DNA of 8,770 nucleotides from Anaerolineaceae bacterium (GTDB lineage: Bacteria; Chloroflexota; Anaerolineae; Anaerolineales; Anaerolineaceae): NCBI GenBank assembly GCA_003446605.1, contig DMDF01000052.1, forward strand, positions 1 to 8,770, given 5' to 3'. Shown piece after piece: positions 6,770 through 8,770 of the stretch. The translations under genes and the position numbers were made by a program. How positions within the stretch are numbered: the stretch's first letter is position 1; every line of letters starts with the position of its first letter. The notes under the pieces were generated by a model, which was given only the letters and a program-made list of their open reading frames with translations, did not search any database and had not been told where the DNA came from.

Positions 6770-6967
6770 CTATCGGTAATTTTTACTCTGGCGTTTTTGT
6801 GCTCTACGAATCCCTTTTTTCTGGTCTATCCGTTTTTGTTCCCCTTTCGATACGTGCCAGCGTTTCTTGCGCACCGTGGATAACAGCTGGCTGCGCACGA
6901 CGCGATTGCGAAAACGCCGGAACATCTGTGCTTCGCTTTCTCCATTTCGTTTCTCTACTCTAACCAA
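6770..6967 (-). CDS. rpsU: 30S ribosomal protein S21
   Basis: The 65-residue, strongly basic product matches S21. It has the acidic/polar start VRVEKRNGESEAQMFRRFRN, then VVRSQLL and a long Arg/Lys-rich helical tail ending in KRQSKNYR. S21 sits on the 30S platform near the 3' end of 16S rRNA and aids initiation. The usual length is about 55-75 residues, so it is complete. The start is TTG at 6967: AGGAG (6976-6980) lies eight bases upstream, and there is no ATG or GTG near the conserved N-terminus. The low-efficiency start codon with a strong ribosome binding site may limit expression. It is the first gene of a probable two-gene unit with the CarD-like regulator. Confidence 0.85.
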   Translation of the reverse strand: MVRVEKRNGESEAQMFRRFRNRVVRSQLLSTVRKKRWHVSKGEQKRIDQKKGIRRAQKRQSKNYR

Positions 6968-7158
6968 TGCTCTTTCTCCTTTCTGGATTGGGAAAATAGA
7001 ATCTCATCCATCCTATTTTTGATGGGAGCAGCTTGATTACTTTTCACATGAAAAAGTGGCTCATTCGCTCATCTCAAAAAGACCTTCCCCCCGGCAATAT
7101 CAATCTTTTACCCTGTTTCAGTACATTTGCTCTCTTTGAGATACGGATCGTTGTTATT
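6968..7158 (-). promoter_or_regulatory. Long, inverted-repeat-rich 5' leader of rpsU
   Basis: If transcription starts just after the -10 at 7165-7170, the leader is about 190 bases. It contains several pairings: ATCTCAAA (7071-7078) with TTTGAGAT (7135-7142), perfect over 8 bp; AAAAGACC (7077-7084) with AATCTTTT (7102-7109), 8 pairs counting two G-U, overlapping the first by two bases; TTTTCA (7041-7046) with TGAAAA (7049-7054); and a small 5-bp CCATC/GATGG hairpin around 7009-7026. No known riboswitch class was recognised. An autoregulatory ribosomal-protein leader is a possibility only. Confidence 0.4.
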
Positions 7159-7164
7159 TTGTTT

Positions 7165-7173
7165 ATTATACCA
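7165..7173 (-). promoter_or_regulatory. Extended -10 promoter of the rpsU-carD unit
   Basis: On the - strand this reads TGGTATAAT, a perfect extended -10 element. The -35 region is weak, as is usual for extended -10 promoters. It faces away from the lipoprotein promoter at 7207-7234, making this a divergent promoter region. Confidence 0.55.
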
Positions 7174-7206
7174 TAAGTTTGTCTATGCGCATTTCAATAA
7201 AACGCC

Positions 7207-7234
7207 TTGCGCTTCGCCTGAAAAATGGCATAAT
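7207..7234 (+). promoter_or_regulatory. Promoter of the second lipoprotein gene
   Basis: TTGCGC (7207-7212) and CATAAT (7229-7234) are 16 bases apart and lie 45 bases before the ATG at 7279. Each matches the sigma-70 consensus reasonably. Confidence 0.45.
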
Positions 7235-7278
7235 GGAGCTGTTATTGTAAAATAGCAAATTTAAATAATGAGGAACCC

Positions 7279-7899
7279 ATGCGAAAACATACTCCCCTGC
7301 TGGTGCTGTTCACCAGCCTGATTATCATAACAATCGTTCTCAGCGCTTGCTCTGGCTCAAGTAAAGTGGATTCGATCACAGTCGCGGAAGCTTTTCCCCA
7401 TGCCACCCGAGAGACTATCAGCAGTGCCTTCCGCACATATAATTTCAATTTTAATGAGGAAGATACTTATTCTGGGCAACCCATCGTGACCGCAGCTTCA
7501 CCGGATGGGACCGCCAGCCTGCAAATGCTGGGAGCTGCCGAAGATATTCAAGCTGCACGCACATTCATCTATTTGCCCATTGATGCCAGTTCTGAATTCG
7601 CTGACCAGCAGTATGTCTATTTTCAGCTGCTGCTAACGAGTATATTTAAAGATACCTGGCCTGCCATGGAAGAATGGCTGCTCACCGCCACCTATTCCAT
7701 CGCTGAGCGCAGCAACGCTTCTTTGCAGGGCGGTGCGACGGTCACCACCCCTTTCTTTTCAGAGGCTGGTGATCTGGCAGTCAGCCTGTATGTGCGTTTG
7801 GATCAGGATGGCAAGGGTTTTTTGATGGGACTGGTAGTTGGAGATTGGCTGAAAGATATCGGTTACGACCCCACACGCAATGTGTGGGAACCACAATAG
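7279..7899 (+). CDS. Lipoprotein of unknown function
   Basis: The 206-residue product begins with MRKH, a hydrophobic stretch (7-20) and lipobox LSAC, giving lipidated Cys24, so it should be exported and membrane-anchored. The mature part (25-206) has no linker and no repeats. It reads as one compact alpha/beta domain, with segments such as ASLQMLGAAEDIQAARTFIYLP, a central Trp-rich helix (KDTWPAMEEWLL) and a late strand SLYVRLDQDGKGFLMGLVV. I do not recognise a family. The ATG follows TGAGGA (7269-7274) by four bases, a rather short spacing. It is transcribed divergently from rpsU and converges on the MFS gene with only 33 bases between stop codons. Its N-terminal signal resembles that of the other lipoprotein here, though the mature parts are unrelated. 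Confidence 0.75.
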   Translation: MRKHTPLLVLFTSLIIITIVLSACSGSSKVDSITVAEAFPHATRETISSAFRTYNFNFNEEDTYSGQPIVTAASPDGTASLQMLGAAEDIQAARTFIYLPIDASSEFADQQYVYFQLLLTSIFKDTWPAMEEWLLTATYSIAERSNASLQGGATVTTPFFSEAGDLAVSLYVRLDQDGKGFLMGLVVGDWLKDIGYDPTRNVWEPQ

Positions 7900-7932
7900 A
7901 GCTTTTTAAACGCATAAAAATAGCCATAGTAG

Positions 7933-8770
7933 TCATTCTAACGGTTTGACATCACTTCTTTTTCGACCGAGTATTGTTGATAGCAAAGCAAAGATTGCAC
8001 AAAGGGAAAAGGCGATACTGGCAAACTGAAAGTTGAAATGGATGGATTGCGGCACGCCAAACAAACGCGGCAGACTGGCGTAGAAGAACGGGGATAAAAA
8101 GATGCCGATCGAAAACGCGCTGTTCACCACTCCCACTGCTGCAGTACTATCAGCTGTACCTACTGCATTGGCAGTTTCCAGCAGGATCAAAGATATCAAC
8201 AACCCGACCCCTAATCCGGCGCCTAGTAGTCCGATCAGCACCACAGTTCCCTGCCCGCTGTAGGTCATCATGAAAAAACCGATCGCGCTGGTAGCCAAAC
8301 CGATCGGAATGGTCCATTTTTTCAGTTTTATATAAATTCGTGAAAAACCCAGCCCAGCCAGCGTGGAACCGAACGTGGACACGGAAAGTCCAAATGCCGA
8401 TACGATGGGGGAAATGCCTGCTTTGGTCTCGATCAGGTAGGGCAAGTCGGTGATGATGATAAAGAAAAACACCATCATGACCAGCGCTGCCAGAGAATAT
8501 CCCAACACGACAGGTGGGATGGGCGTTTTTACTTTCTCCAGCACGTTGTCTTGCTTGATATGCGGAGTTGTGGGTAAGGCGATCATAGCATGTACCAACA
8601 CCACTGGAGCAATAGCGTAGATCCAAAAAGCGTCCCGCCAATTTTGCGCTCCAATTACCGCTGCCAGCGGTGGGGTGATAACTGCCATAAAATGGGAAAG
8701 AGCGAAGGAATATCCCACCAGGTCAGCTCGTTCTTTGCCCTGAAAATAATCCGTGATCAGCGAGGTGATG
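7933..8770 (-). CDS. MFS transporter, C-terminal part (runs off the window)
   Basis: The reading frame is open to the right edge, so the N-terminus (about four membrane helices) lies outside; 278 codons are visible. The first visible residues, SLITDYFQGKERADLVGYSF, match the loop before helix 5 in major facilitator proteins. They lead into TPPLAAVIGAQNWRDAFWIYA, the P...WR.aF segment around helices 5-6. About eight hydrophobic helices follow, with a Lys-rich cytoplasmic loop between helices 6 and 7, fitting helices 5-12 of a 12-helix protein. The glycines usual in the drug-antiporter motif C are Ala here, so drug:proton antiport is not secure. The substrate is unknown. An in-frame GTG at 8718 is not the true start, since the conserved sequence continues upstream of it. 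Confidence 0.85.
   Translation of the reverse strand, partial: ITSLITDYFQGKERADLVGYSFALSHFMAVITPPLAAVIGAQNWRDAFWIYAIAPVVLVHAMIALPTTPHIKQDNVLEKVKTPIPPVVLGYSLAALVMMVFFFIIITDLPYLIETKAGISPIVSAFGLSVSTFGSTLAGLGFSRIYIKLKKWTIPIGLATSAIGFFMMTYSGQGTVVLIGLLGAGLGVGLLISLILLETANAVGTADSTAAVGVVNSAFSIGIFLSPFFYASLPRLFGVPQSIHFNFQFASIAFSLCAIFALLSTILGRKRSDVKPLE

Noticed and set aside
7900..7932. Terminator between the convergent lipoprotein and MFS genes
   Set aside because: The 33-base gap has short A/T runs but no convincing stem before them on either strand.
8150..8641. 163-codon - strand ORF within the MFS gene
   Set aside because: It is an out-of-frame shadow; the other frame gives clear membrane helices and MFS motifs and is open to the window edge.

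Overview
The window looks like chromosomal DNA from a Chloroflexota bacterium, probably class Anaerolineae. This is an inference from gene style, not from a marker gene. The clues are two lipoproteins with near-identical LSAC lipoboxes (one with a long Pro/Thr-rich linker leading to an NBR1-Ig-like domain, a layout common in that group), a divergent 6-phosphofructokinase, and a CarD-type regulator beside a 65-residue S21. No rRNA, tRNA, CRISPR array, phage gene or intact transposase is visible.

Layout: 1-174 is an upstream region with a TATAAT box. 175-3778 (+) holds two overlapping half-transporter genes that together encode a heterodimeric ABC exporter. Subunit 1 has Asp in place of the catalytic Glu after Walker B, and subunit 2 has LSVGQ in place of LSGGQ, so the dimer should have one degenerate and one active ATP site. 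3900-4553 (+) encodes an NBR1-Ig-like lipoprotein with its own promoter(s). 4567-4738 is a small AT-rich element with 15-bp perfect terminal inverted repeats (MITE-like or an IS relic). It lies between convergent genes and also contains a bidirectional terminator hairpin. 4742-5866 (-) encodes a 6-phosphofructokinase with unusual active-site residues. 5905-6211 has no convincing gene. 6212-6967 (-) is a probable two-gene operon for ribosomal protein S21 (rpsU, TTG start) and a CarD/CdnL-family RNA polymerase-binding protein, preceded by a leader of about 190 nt rich in inverted repeats. 7165-7234 holds divergent promoters. 7279-7899 (+) encodes a lipoprotein of unknown function. 7933-8770 (-) is the C-terminal two thirds of an MFS transporter that runs off the right edge.

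The window reads as ordinary housekeeping and envelope genes in separate transcription units, not as one accessory system. I do not see a clear new defence or biosynthetic system. The points most worth checking are the MITE-like element acting as a shared terminator, the rpsU-carD operon and its structured leader, and the altered catalytic residues of the phosphofructokinase.
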